Shown here: in pieces, positions 6,535 through 6,554 of the stretch
Numbering within the stretch: the stretch's first letter is position 1
Layout of the letters: each line of letters opens with the position of its first letter
Assembly (NCBI GenBank): GCA_017998755.1
Contig: JAGOCL010000146.1
Location: 1-6,554, forward strand
DNA length: 6,554 bases
DNA from: Spirochaetota bacterium
GTDB lineage: Bacteria > Spirochaetota > GWE2-31-10 > MWDO01
Direction: 5' to 3'
The notes under the pieces: generated by a model
What the model was told of the DNA's origin: nothing
Databases searched by the model: none
The model's input: the letters and a program-made list of their open reading frames with translations, nothing else
Position numbers and translations under genes: made by a program

Positions 6535-6554
6535 AATATATTATCCCTAAATAC

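Overview
The window comes from an AT-rich bacterial genome that uses the standard genetic code (UGA ends one of the genes). Ribosome-binding sites are recognisable and the proteins are rich in Lys, Asn, Ile, Tyr and Phe. CpG-containing codons such as GCG, CGC and GAC-G remain common despite the low GC. I cannot assign a phylum. The closing SixA-type phosphatase fits a bacterial chromosome but does not narrow it further.

Layout: positions 1-5970 hold four plus-strand genes packed head to tail. They are (1) the 3' part of a gene that enters from beyond the left edge and carries a segment resembling sigma-70 region 2; (2) a 235-residue protein of unknown function with an acidic N-terminal half and a beta-rich C-terminal end; (3) a 515-residue protein whose first ~200 residues read as a divergent Lon-type (S16) Ser-Lys peptidase domain without an AAA+ ATPase, followed by a helical region; (4) a ~780-residue, almost entirely helical protein with no motif I recognise. 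The junctions are 12 bp, an 11-bp overlap and 15 bp, so the four are almost certainly co-transcribed and probably work together. An 84-bp AT-rich gap with a perfect TATAAT box then separates them from a SixA-like histidine phosphatase gene (6055-6534), which looks like an independent housekeeping or regulatory gene.

How the genes may work together (inference): a sigma-like protein, a small partner, an ATPase-free Lon-like peptidase and a large helical scaffold suggest a proteolysis-linked regulatory or conflict cassette. One reading is that the peptidase cuts a neighbour-encoded partner, perhaps gene 2 acting as an anti-sigma-like protein, to release or inactivate the sigma-like protein. Nothing in the sequence proves this. 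The first gene is cut by the window edge, so the cassette probably has further members upstream. No tRNA, rRNA, CRISPR array, insertion sequence or long repeat was seen, and the minus strand shows no convincing gene.
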